In this document: positions 1-10,446 of the stretch, piece after piece
Layout: the number at the start of each line of letters is the position of its first letter
How positions within the stretch are numbered: position 1 is the stretch's first letter
Assembly (NCBI GenBank): GCA_030063045.1
Contig: JAQSEB010000041.1
Coordinates: 2,101,501-2,165,500 of the forward strand
Reading direction: 5' to 3'
Length of the DNA stretch: 64,000 nt
DNA from: Pratylenchus scribneri
Taxonomy: Eukaryota; Nematoda; Chromadorea; Rhabditida; Pratylenchidae
Position numbers and translations under genes: made by a program
The notes under the pieces: model-generated
What the model was told of the DNA's origin: nothing
Databases searched by the model: none
The model's input: the letters and a program-made list of their open reading frames with translations, nothing else

Positions 1-777
1 TATTTTAGGGCATGTCCATTTGTGACTTCATCCAGCTCGAATGAATTGAAATTCCAATTGTTCACTTGCCGAAGGAATGGCTGATATTCCTGGGGGATGG
101 GCGCCATGATGGCCTGCGTTCGTCGGTAGATTCTACTTTTTTGGAAAAAACATTGTAAAAAAAAATAAAATTGAAAAAATACTTTTCAAAGAAAATGCCC
201 GTTCGAATTGCATTGGCCACTGATTTGAATTTTGGCTTCTCCCTTTTGGCCTGAACTGCCTGCCGCGTGAATGTGGCCGCCAACCATTCGCGCACTTCAT
301 CAGGCACTGCCTCCGGTGTGACTTCGGCCAAATCATCGTCCTCGTCGCAAATACGTCTAAAAATTATTTGGAAAATTATTTATAAAAATCAAAGGATTTT
401 TGGATGAATTTGAAGCAGTTTTACTAATTAAAAATCGTTTTTAATCTTTGCCTACACTTTTAATATTAATTGTTAGATAAAAATTCCAAATTTAAATTTA
501 ATTAAAATTGACCGAGTTTCGTCCATATATGCGGTTTCGAGCACAAGAGCCGCATATTCGATGTTCCGCTTCAAATCCTCCAAAGGAAGTTGGCCCGAAT
601 TGAGTTGATGAAGAATGTAGCGCAATCTAAAATGTGTGAAATTAAGAAGATTTAAAATCCCATATTTTAATTATTTCCCCCAATTTTAATTGATAATTGT
701 GTTTTGTTTTTATACCTGCAAGCATGCTTCCTCAGAACCAACTGATAGAAGCCGTATTGATCGCCAATGATCATCAT
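1..777 (-). CDS. pde-1: Calcium/calmodulin-dependent 3',5'-cyclic nucleotide phosphodiesterase (PDE1 type), N-terminal part
   Basis: Exons 5'->3': 777-716, 626-513, 356-183, 132-1 (runs off the left edge), about 160 residues, all junctions in phase. The protein starts MMIIGDQYGFYQ. It contains the PDE1-type N-terminal block LKRNIEYAALVLETAYMDET, then VPDEVREWLAATFTR, KPKFKSVANAIRTGIF, the IYRRT motif, and a WNFNSFELDEVTNGHALK segment leading into the HD-type catalytic domain, which lies outside the window. PDE1 enzymes hydrolyse cAMP/cGMP and are activated by Ca2+/calmodulin through this N-terminal region; the family is seen, the regulation is family knowledge. The start is the first ATG of two consecutive ones. 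A phase-compatible alternative first exon lies upstream at 2115-1661 (separate entry). Confidence 0.88.
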
Positions 778-1660
778 TTTTGTTGTGTTCTGAGTGAGTT
801 AGTGAGCTATTGAGATGGCCCTAGGCTAGAGGCACACAAATTTCCTCCTCTTTCCAATTAATTAATCAATAAATTACTAAAGGAAGGAGGGAGAAGATTG
901 TGTCAATTGTTTGGAATTTGAGTGGATTTTTTGATGGATTAACACGATGAATGGGCCAATTGAGGCCAGTGATTGGAAATATGTGAGAGTGAGAGAGGAA
1001 ATGGTAGAAAATAATAATTTAAGGCAAAGCCTCAAAATTAATTAAAAATGAAGAAAAGCCAATGTGAACGGCGCGGCATCAAAATGCTGGCAAAGAGTGC
1101 CAATTTGTGGTGGGATTAAGTGAATATGAAGGGAAAATGGGCGGTCGACTGCCCTATTTAATCCACAAAATGGTTGCCGGATAAAAGGGGTAAATAAATG
1201 GATTGAATGACTCTGGCCACCACCGTGGCCGATGCCCTTATAGAGGGGCTATTCACGTTAACTCCACCTCTTCTTCGCACCTTTCCTTCCATTTTCCAGT
1301 GCCTAGAGTGGATGGGTGGAGACTATCCCATTCGTCATTTCCCATTTTTGTTTTGCCTCCTCTGCCCTCTGCTAATGCTAAAATATCATCTTCCCCTTTG
1401 GGGCTGCCCTCCAAAAAAATATTCGTATCCGAGCAACAAATGGGCTCGGAGAAGTGTAAAATTAAAAAAAATTCCCGCGCAGGAAAAATATAGACAGATA
1501 ATTTTGAGGAAATAAAATTTACAATGGATTTTTAAAGTGAATAAATGGAAGGATGATTGACGGAGGAGGTAAAGGGAATTGGAAAGTGCGTAATTTATTT
1601 TGAATCTTTTTAATCACCAATTTTAATTTTCGTTGGAAAAATATGTGTTTAAAATAAAAC

Positions 1661-2115
1661 CTTAAACTCAAATCCTTGATCAAATCTGGACTTGCATGAT
1701 AGCGTGAGGCAACGGATTGAGATCGATTCAAAAATGTTGTAATTGGTGGAGTGGGTGGTGGCATGTCCGGATTTGCTGGCTTCATTGGCGATGAAGCGGC
1801 CCGGAGCTGTTGAAGGACAGGAAGGAGGGCGGGCATTGTCAGCCTAGGTCGCCATTTTTGAGCCACCGACGTTGGGAAATTGCCCAATTTGATTGAAGAA
1901 CAACAATTGGCCGAAGAAGAATGTGAAATGCCTTTGCCATTGATGAATTGAGCGCCCAATTTTCGTTGAATTCCATTTGTTCGTTTGTGATTTGTTTGGT
2001 GGGTTGGCGTTGCTTCTGCCGAATCCAGGTCCTTTGTTGGAATTGTAATCAAATTTGGATATGAATTGGAAGTGCTCGGCGGGCGTTCAATCAACGGTGA
2101 TGAAGGATTGACCAT
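1661..2115 (-). CDS. Candidate alternative first exon (pde-1 long isoform?)
   Basis: An open frame starts with ATG at 2115 and runs 151 codons to a possible donor at 1661/1660 (TTTAAG|GTTTTA). It leaves two bases, exactly the phase needed to join the pde-1 exon that begins at 626. The peptide is Ser/Pro/Thr-rich with no recognised domain (it begins MVNPSSPLIERPPSTSNS; near the end it has MPPPTPPITTFLNRSQS). Either it is an alternative N-terminus of pde-1, or the first exon of something else, or an open frame without function. No splice acceptor precedes it, so it would be a first exon. Confidence 0.35.
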
Positions 2116-4529
2116 TTTTCAGATGGATGAATTGGAAATTTTAGTGATTAAATCTAAAAACTCAGTTAATTAAATTAATCAATGATAAAAAGCAATGATT
2201 AGATTTAAAGAAGCCATGATTTGGTCAAGTTTTATGGCCTTAAAAACGTTGATTTCGGCAAAGTTTATTGATTCGATTGGCTTGGATGGATTTGGAAAAT
2301 AGTGTGATAAATCGAGAGCACGATAGACAATAAAAGAAAATGACAATTTATCCCAAATATTTATAGAAAGCAAATTAATTGTAAAATGAAAGAAATTTGA
2401 ATTAATTAATGAAGTATCATTTACACTACAGTAGTGCAAAAAATAGGTTTAGCTTGAAAATGCTGGTTTTTTGGTTATTCTGCCTTACTAAAGTGATTTT
2501 ATGATTTAGGGATTGATAAATTGGATGGAATTTCAATTTATTTTGTCTTTTTATTTGTCACATTTTTGGCGAATGAAGGAATTTAAATTAGCCCATAAAA
2601 TATGCTCTCGGTCTCGTCCTGAGAGGAAAGAATGAATTATTTTGGCCGTAGATGCGTGAATTTTTATGGGATTTGCATGATTTTTTCACGGAATGGGGAA
2701 TGTTGAAGGGAGGAGAATGGAAAGAATGATAAATGTTCAGGGCCAGGGATAGTAGATTGATGGGAAATTGCGCGTGAATTTTGATGTATTCTCGAATTAA
2801 ATGAATCATCACGGATTGGAGAGAGTTAAATGAGCAAAAAAATGCATGGAAGCCCATAAAATTCCATTTGAATACGTAAAAAGGATGTGTGGAGATGGAA
2901 AGGGGGAAATTTACAATCGGAGAGTGAATTTTTAAAGGCCAAAACATAAAAGATAAATGAGCCTGAATTTTAGGAAATGGGACATCCCTCCTATGGGGCC
3001 CCATACAGAGGCCGAAAGATGAATTGGCGAGACGTGAACCTGGCCCACCAAAAGGGGAGAAGATAGAGGAGGGCCCCAATGGGATTTGGTACCCTTTTTC
3101 GCCCTTTCCAGTAGAATGAATTGAACAAAAAAAAGTAATTTTCTCCATTCTCGGGACATTCTTCTGCTTGATGGATTCCTCAAGGAAGGACATGAAAATA
3201 GAAGATGCCAAAGAGGGAACATATATATGGCCAAGGGGATTGAATTGAATTAGCAATGAAGTGAGGGAGGGAGGGGGAAGGGGGAATACCCTGAAAAAGA
3301 GGCAATGGGCCAAGAACAACACATGTGGCCATGGGAAAATGCACACGGCCTCCGACAAATGGAGGGAATTGCGCCTTTCCAAAATCAATTGACACGGAAA
3401 ATTTAGACGTCAAATCCTCTTCCAAAAAGACCACATTTTCGAGGTTCTTTGACCTGTTTTTTGCAATTTGAGTTGACCTTCTTTTTTGATATGCCCCAAA
3501 GTTGCACTTTCCAAAGGGAATGTTCTAAGTTCTGAAGGATTCGTAGGCCTTTGTTTTTCCCGAAAGGAGTAGGGGGCGATGAAAAATGAGGGGCAAAAGG
3601 GAAAATGATGTTTTGAGTTGGTATTGGCACTATTTCTCTTTTGAGGCTTATGTTCAGTAAATATTGCCACAAGGGAGTAATTTACTTGGATTTTCCTTAT
3701 AGGGAAAGAATGGGCCAAAATATTTTTTTGGATATTTGAATAAATCGAAGTCAGAGCATTTCCGGAGGAATTTATGGCCTAGGCGCCAATGAATTTGGAA
3801 AATGGGAAGATAAAAGAATGAAGGGAGAAGGATGGAAGGAAGGAACGGCAAAAATGCCGAAAAAATGAAATAAACAAACGAAGAAAATTGGCCAAAATTG
3901 AGGCGAAAATGGAAGATGGACTAATTAAGCTGATTGGTGGGTAAAAGAAAGGCACACAAAAATTGACTTTGTGGTTCATTTTTAGGACAAAAATATGGAC
4001 TATGGCAAACGAAAAAGAAAGCCTTCCATTTTTCATAATTTTATTATACCAATTTTTGTTGTTCTTTGCGATCTTTGGAACAGAGCAAAAAACGGGCCAA
4101 AGAATGGATGGAATTGCGCAAATTGGACCCAACAATTCTCGCGCATTTTCACATAAATTCAGCAGACCCATTCATTTTCATTTTTTCAATGGCCCAAACA
4201 AACATAAAAATATGAAAGGGAAATGAAATGTTGGGCCCTTGAACTTTTTGTTGAATGGAATTGAGGAGAATAAACAAATCATCCATTCCCATCGCATTAG
4301 TAAAAAGGTGAAAAACCACTGAATTTTTATTAGGCCCGACACTTTTTAATGGGGGGCCAATTTTGATGGAGGGCTGACAAAAATTCACGCGGATGTTTGG
4401 TCGATTTATAAAAAGGTGATTAAAATTTGGTCTAAAATTTATGTGAAATGAATAAATTTAATTTTGTTTTTGAATGGGTTAATCCAATTTTATTTTTACA
4501 TATTAATGATTCCACCCGAATTCTTCAAA
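2116..4529. other. Long stretch with no supported gene
   Basis: Open frames on both strands here are short, lack splice-phase partners and read as low-complexity Phe/Ile/Ser-rich peptides typical of AT-rich intergenic DNA. I see no gene, RNA or clear repeat. Confidence 0.5.
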
Positions 4530-4691
4530 TACAGTAAATTCTCTATTAGAAGCCCGCGGGGCTTATCAATTTCAGAGACCCTCCAAAGGGGCTTCTAGTG
4601 AAGGGGTAATGGCTCTAATAGAGAGGCGGGCTTTAAATAGGGGGAGGGGTGGCCTACTAATAGAGAGGGGGCTTCTAATGGATAATTTACT
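4530..4691. mobile_element. Short inverted-repeat element (MITE) touching an exon end
   Basis: The ends are imperfect inverted repeats: ACAGTAAATTCTCTATTAG on the left and its counterpart ACAGTAAATTATCCATTAG on the right (reverse strand), about 160 bp apart, with a GC-richer interior containing several copies of the word CTAATAGAGAGG or TTAGAAGCCCC. A relative with related words (CTCTAATAGAAGCCCCC) lies at 58574-58742. The right terminus supplies the GTAAAT at the end of the coding exon 4864-4691. No certain target-site duplication was seen. Confidence 0.6.
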
Positions 4692-7600
4692 GTTCCCCAT
4701 CAAATTTTGGACCAACTTTTTGGCCGCCTCCTCCGCCATTTGGCCCAATCGTTTTTGCCTTTCCTCATCAGTGGCACTTTTCTCGCTGTTGGCCTCCTCC
4801 TCGCCACTCCGTTGCCTGGATGGCACACTCCCGCCCCAACATGCACTTCGACTGCCTTGCCTTCCTAAAAGCAATAAGCAATGAAATGAGCAATTTAAAT
4901 TTGAATATTGAAGAGATTTGGATATACTATAGGGCATTTCATTGGTTTTTGAACCATATTTCAGCCGGGCAATAGCCAATTTTGGAAGGCTATATGTCAT
5001 TCGGAAGCCAAAGTACCCTCTAAAAAGTGGCCTATTTAAATCTTTATTAAAATCCATATTTTAAACCAATTAAATCTCTTTGAGTGTAAGAAACCCGTAT
5101 TTTTGGAGAAAAAGCCGTTTATTTTACGAATTGTTCTATTATTTCAAAAATTAGATGGAGCCACTTTTAAGAGGACATTTAGGGCTTTCAAATGGCATAT
5201 TGCCTTCCTCATTTGGTTGCTTCCTTCTCGAGATATGGCCAAATGAAAGTTGAGTATATTGGTTTGTGGATTCAATTGGGCTAACTCCATAATTTAACTG
5301 CATATTTTTGTTGCAAATTTTGTTTTTCGAAAAATTAGATGAGCCACTTTTAAGAGGATATTACGGCTTCCGAATGGCATATCGCCTTCCGGAATTGGTT
5401 TCTTCTTTGTTGAGTTATGGTCAAAACTCAAAAGAAAGGCCCCTACATTGAATTGTCTTGTATTCGATTTTGGAGATTCAATTTAGGTAAATCCGTAATT
5501 TAACTGCATATTTTAAATCAAATGTTTGATCATATTCTCAACTTATTCTCAACATATTCTCCCTTCATTTCCATCAATTAACCCACCAAGCATTCCCAGC
5601 ATGAATGGCCTAGTCCGTCCACCGGAGGATTGGCCACTATTGCTGCCAGCTGAAGGCGGCGAATCACTGGAGCCGCCCCCCAAGAAAATGGAAGCCATTC
5701 TCCCAACCACCGACATTTTTGGACGATAATGCGAGGGGGCTAGGGTCGGCGCCTTGCCGGCCACCGAATTTGAACGCCGATAGAGTCGAAAATTCTGCCT
5801 TGGATCGCCTTGATTGTTCACTGTGAAATTGAGGGAGGATTTTATCATTTGGAGATTTAAGAAAGAGGAAATTGGGATAAGGGCATTTTGGATATTAGCC
5901 TCACTCAATTCTTATTGTCCCTATGGCTCATTTGTTAGCGTTAAATATTATTCTTGGATCATTGTCTTGTGTTATATCAACAAAAAATGGGATTTGCGGG
6001 AATGGTAATATTTAGGGATAAATGAAAATGAGATGGCCAAATTATGACATATATCAAATCATTGCGCCATTGAATGATAATTTTGTCCAAAAGAATGAAT
6101 TGAAGGGTGGCCATAGAAATAGCCCATCTGGACTTAATTTGTTCACTTTTTCATATTTTAGGGCAATTTGCGGGGGAGGATGGGGTAGCAAAAAGTGCCT
6201 TTTGAAAGGGAGAAGTCAAAATGGGTGGTTGAGAGGGGGGGGGGGGGGGGGGGAGTTTCAAGGAAACGAATGGGATGCGGAGTATGGCCAAAAAGTGAAT
6301 GGGATGGCCAAAGTCAGTCAAATTGAATGGAGCCGGAATGCTTGTGTGCCCCGTCCGGAATGCGAAAATTCACTTTTCCCTCCCGACAAATCCGCCAATT
6401 CCCCTTTTTATATTGCCCAATTGCCCTTTGCTTTCTTTTCACTGTTTTTTTTGTCTTTAATGGCCAATTTGCGTTTCGACGAAGTGAGGCGAGAAATCCC
6501 ATGTCAGACAAATTCCATTAATTTTCGGCATTTTTTGGCCATAAAAGGGTAAACTAGAGGTAAAGGCAAATGTGGATTGAATTTGATGGCAATATGGCAT
6601 TTTGAAAGCCAAAAATGATCAACAATCAATAGAATAATGAAGGATGCCTTTCCCCTTGGATTACCGTCCACAATGTATTCGGTGTCCTCAAATTTGAGTG
6701 TATATCGGCCTCCTTGAGCCCCTTTTGGTTCGACTGATGAAATGCTTGGCCATTTCCTCATCAATTCAGGTGGCCGACTATTATTGCTGTTGGACAATTC
6801 CTCCGGTTCCAGCTTTGCCTCAGCACTTGGCTGACGATGTTGCCAAATCTAATAAAAATGATGTTTGTAATTATTTGGATTTTTTGAGATTTTTGTTGGT
6901 TAAAAATTGTTTTAATGCCGAGAATGAGAGTAGGAGAGACTTCAATATACCGCCATTTCAGTAATTGAACCTTTCCATTTGGCGAATAAAAGGAATAGCC
7001 AATTAGGAAGAGGACATTCGAAACCCATAAATAGCAAGCAGGTGGAATTAAAGGTTATTAAAACAGGCGGAATTATTTGTTGGGCAAAACAGGCGGAATT
7101 AAAACAGGCGGAATTAAAACAGGCGGAATTATTTTATGTCTTTGAGTATAATAAAAAAAATAATCCTAAATAATTTGAAGAGCTTATTTTGCAAATTGTT
7201 TTAACATTTTAAATACAGCAGTCACTTTTTGGAGGAAATTTAGAAGAGCTTTCAAATGGTTTATCCCCTTCTAAAATTAGTTGCTTCCTTGTTGAATTAT
7301 TATGACCAAAAATGAAATGCCCAGCAGGTAATTCAAATGGCAGTTCCGCGAGATTCTGAATCCATTTAAGAATATTCAATTTGAAGGAAGGGTGAGTGAA
7401 CAATGAGGTAATTGGTATTCAAATTTAAATTCATTCTTGTATTTAAGCTCAAAGATTTGATTTCTATGTAAATGCCATTAGGAAGCCATTATTTGATTTG
7501 GTTTTATTCATGTTTGTCCCTACTGGAATACCGACAATATATTTTTTATTTATTTTTCCCCCCATTCTCACCTGTTCATTGGAAAATGTGATGCTGCTGG

Positions 7601-7775
7601 CCACGGAATTTGTGGTGCTCGGTTTCTGTACCGGTGCCACACTTTTCCCACCCTCATCCTCCACCTCTTCCGCCTTCCTTCGATCAGCCATCATCATCAT
7701 TTTTTTCTTCATTTCTTGGCCTTCTCCTTCATTGCCAAGTATTGTTCGACTGTTAGCCTTTTGACGCCCAAAAAA
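4691..7775 (-). CDS. Unidentified multi-exon gene (four phase-compatible exons)
   Basis: Exons 5'->3': 7775-7572, 6848-6665, 5820-5587, 4864-4691. Each has an AG acceptor and GT donor and all three junctions agree in phase (0, 1, 1), which strongly argues for one real gene. The encoded stretch is hydrophilic: a Met/Lys run followed by ADRRKAEEVEDEGGKS, then GGRYTLKFEDTEYIVD, joined to VNNQGDPRQNFRLYRRSNSV, then PKMSVVGRMASIFLGGG, a Ser/Gly-rich linker, and a charged helix EERQKRLGQMAEEAAKKLVQ. I do not recognise the family. The 5' end may lie further right (an open, charged stretch at 8300-8060 ends in a GTGGGC donor in the right phase). The 3' end abuts the MITE at 4530-4691; reading straight into it gives a stop at 4572. 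Confidence 0.55.
5085..5520. repeat. Fold-back repeat family R1, copy 1
   Basis: Contains the family core twice: a word like GCCACTTTTAAGAGGA, then GGCTTTCAAATGGCATAT, then GCCTTCCTCATTTGGTTGC and CGAGATATGGCC. It lies in the intergenic/intronic DNA between exons of the unidentified gene. Other copies or half copies: 7190-7400, 17265-17590, 30770-31120, 31510-31890. Confidence 0.7.
6235..6253. repeat. Poly-G tract, 19 bp
   Basis: Uninterrupted run of 19 G in an AT-rich intron. It is the longest of six G/C homopolymers of 10 bp or more in the window (others 12058-12069, 13952-13963, 15156-15172, 21614-21624, 48225-48234). Confidence 0.95.
7039..7133. repeat. Minisatellite with 15-bp unit
   Basis: Repeated AAAACAGGCGGAATT, with three near-perfect tandem units at the right end and looser units to the left. 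A related single-copy-like patch occurs near 33825-33870. Confidence 0.8.
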
Positions 7776-8320
7776 CTGAAAAAAAATTTGGGAATTGAGG
7801 ACAAAATTCCGAGGATTAGATGGTAGGGGCCATGAAAAAATTGGAAAGCAAATTCGAGGCCAAAAAATTGTGTCCAAAGGGAATGCAAATTAGGGGGTAT
7901 GGATGAGCGGCAAAAAGACATCCATCCAAAGGGGGAATCCGGATGGGGAGAATGGAGGAATGGAATTTTTGAGAATGGAGCTTTGGACAATTTTATGCCC
8001 TACAAATTGAACAAGAATGGCCAATATTGGTTGAGGCATCAATTTATGACCAAAGGCCATCCCCTGCCTAGTGCCCACCTTGACCCGTTTGATCCTCTGC
8101 CTTGGCCAATGCCCTTCTCCTCTTTCGTCCTCATCATATTCGCCTCCATTTGCCGTATAATTTTGTTGGCCAATTCCCTGCCAAAATGTTGACCCCTCTT
8201 CCCCCTCCTTTTGCTTCCCTATTCCTTCAGTTTCATTTTGGCTTTCATCTCTTTGGTTGGTTGTTTCATTTTCACGGCAAAAGCAACAGCAAAAGGAGCA
8301 GCTGGGGCCCCGTTGAAAAA

Positions 8321-10446
8321 TGTTGATGGAATTTGTGAGATGAAAATTTGAGAAAATGAGTAAATAAAATAATATTATTTCAAATGTGGCAAAAGTCCAC
8401 AAATTTTAAACAAATTTATGTCTGAAAATTTTATGTGGCAGCAAATTTGTTGATATAAAATGAAAACAAAACTTTAGGCCTTTCCCATCTATGTCCCTTA
8501 TTAAGCCTAAATTGGCCTTGGATTGTTTCGCGTGTTTTTTGGTGGCCATTGTCATCGTCGCCGGCGGATGGCCAACTAAAAATTTGGACTTACGACTTCT
8601 TTGCCTAATTAAGGCCAAAGAATTGGCATTATGTGGAAAAATCAGAAGAGAAAGGATTTTAGTGGCAAAATAAAAAACAGGAATCATTTCTTGTTTTGAT
8701 GGCCATTTTGCCTTTTGCCTTATGGCGACAGATGGGCAAATTTTTTATATGAAAAGGCACAAACTTTATTCCGGAGAATTTTGGCAAACAGGAAATCTCT
8801 TGACGAATTTATTCCACCAAGTTTGGCTAATGGCCCAACCACGGCTGGGAGCGGGCGGCTTTATTTATGGATTGGAAACATTTTTGAATGAATGAAAATG
8901 AATGTGGATGGAAAGGGGCCTTGTTGAAAGCAAGGAGAGGGGGCAAATGAATTGACTTTGGCGGGGGGCAGGGCAATTGACAGGCCCAGTCCCAACATTT
9001 TTTGAGGGGGCGAGGGGCCAATGGGCGAATAAAAAAACGTCGAGAAGAGGACAACGATGGCAAGGGCCAAGGGAAGGGCGCCGGTGGTGGTGGCACTTCA
9101 AATGGCGGTGCGCTTCTTCCTCTCCTCATTCATCGTCACCACTAATTGATAAAATTAGAAAAACAAAACAAAACAAGGGAATATGTTTTAGCCAACAGAG
9201 TGGCTGCCATTCCATTCCCTTTTCCTTGTTTTGGGACTAAAGGACAAGCAAATAAAATGCGGGAAATGTGCGGAAAATGGGAGGGGAAGGGAGAGCACAT
9301 TTGTGGGAAATGTGCCATCTTCAATGCGACAAATGTGGCCAAGGAATAGAGAAGAGGGATGGAAGAAGCATTGACAAAAATCGGTTATTCCAATTCCAAG
9401 AAAAAATATTAAATTAAAATATACATAAAAAATGACATCATCAAAAATCATAGTTCCAGCATTTGGCTATGGTTTTTTGGTCATAGTTCCTCAAGAAATT
9501 GTTCCAATTATAAAATATTTAATAAATTTTATAGAGTTTTTTCTGCCCTTCAAAATGATACCAAGATTGCCGAAAATGGTTAAGTTTTAAGGAAATTATG
9601 ATCAAAAAATGCAAAGATACCTCCAATCTGTTGATCAAATTATTTTTAGCATTTTTATGTGCCCCTAATAAGGCATCATCATTGCCCGCTGTTCATTTCA
9701 TTTCCCTTCTTCAAATACAGTATTTCTCTCTTTTCCTAAATAAAGAGGAAAAATGGGATATGGGAAGGGGAGGGAATGTTTTTGTTGCCCTATAGGCAAA
9801 TCATCTTAATATAAGGAAGGAAAAGCGCATAGAGTTCTTCATTGCCAAGTGTCCATATATTTTCAGACTATAACTTTAGATTTTGTTGGCCAATTTTCCT
9901 GATCGATATGTCATTTTAAAGGAAAGAAAATTGGCAATGAAATGATATATAAGAGCATTTTTTGGGCACCAACTAACTAAGGTCATGAATATTCAATCAA
10001 ATATCGAAGGAAATGTGCGAAAAGGCTTCAACTAGCATTCCCCGGTTTTTAGGTCATAACTTTTGATTGTGTTGGCCATTTCGACTGATCCATATATCAC
10101 TTTAAAGGAAACAAAATTGAAAACCAAATGTTATATAATTCAAATTCCTAAATTGTTGAAAATCGGCGTTGGATTATTTTTTAATAAAAATGACAAAAAA
10201 AAACATTTTTATTTCGTACAAATGCGTTAAAATAAAAGTATTAAATAGTGGGGTGAGTGTGAATTAAAAAGAGAGAATTCAAATCATAAAATATAGAAAA
10301 ATGAAAACACCAAAAATTGATATTAAGTGAAAGAATGAATTGGGGAAAAGTGAATTTATTCTGATAGAGAATTATTTTAGGGAAAATGCAAAATAAAACC
10401 GGGGTTATTCAAGGAGATTTGGCGGTGATTTAAATATGTCAATTAA
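8321..10446. other. Gene-poor stretch with a degenerate tandem pair of repeats
   Basis: No gene could be supported. Two diverged copies of a roughly 150-bp sequence lie at about 9835-9975 and 10040-10150; shared words include ATAACTTT(T)GATT, GTTGGCCA and TCACTTTAAAGGAAA. An open frame at 8623-8470 on the minus strand (a basic peptide containing TKKHAKQSKANLGL) is possible coding but has no clear splice partners. Confidence 0.4.

Noticed and set aside
1203..1515. Plus-strand frames of about 100 codons
   Set aside because: No splice signals, composition of AT-rich non-coding DNA, and no resemblance to any family.
7120..7140. CRISPR-like array from short repeats around 7039-7133
   Set aside because: The units are directly tandem without spacers and the context is eukaryotic; it is a minisatellite.
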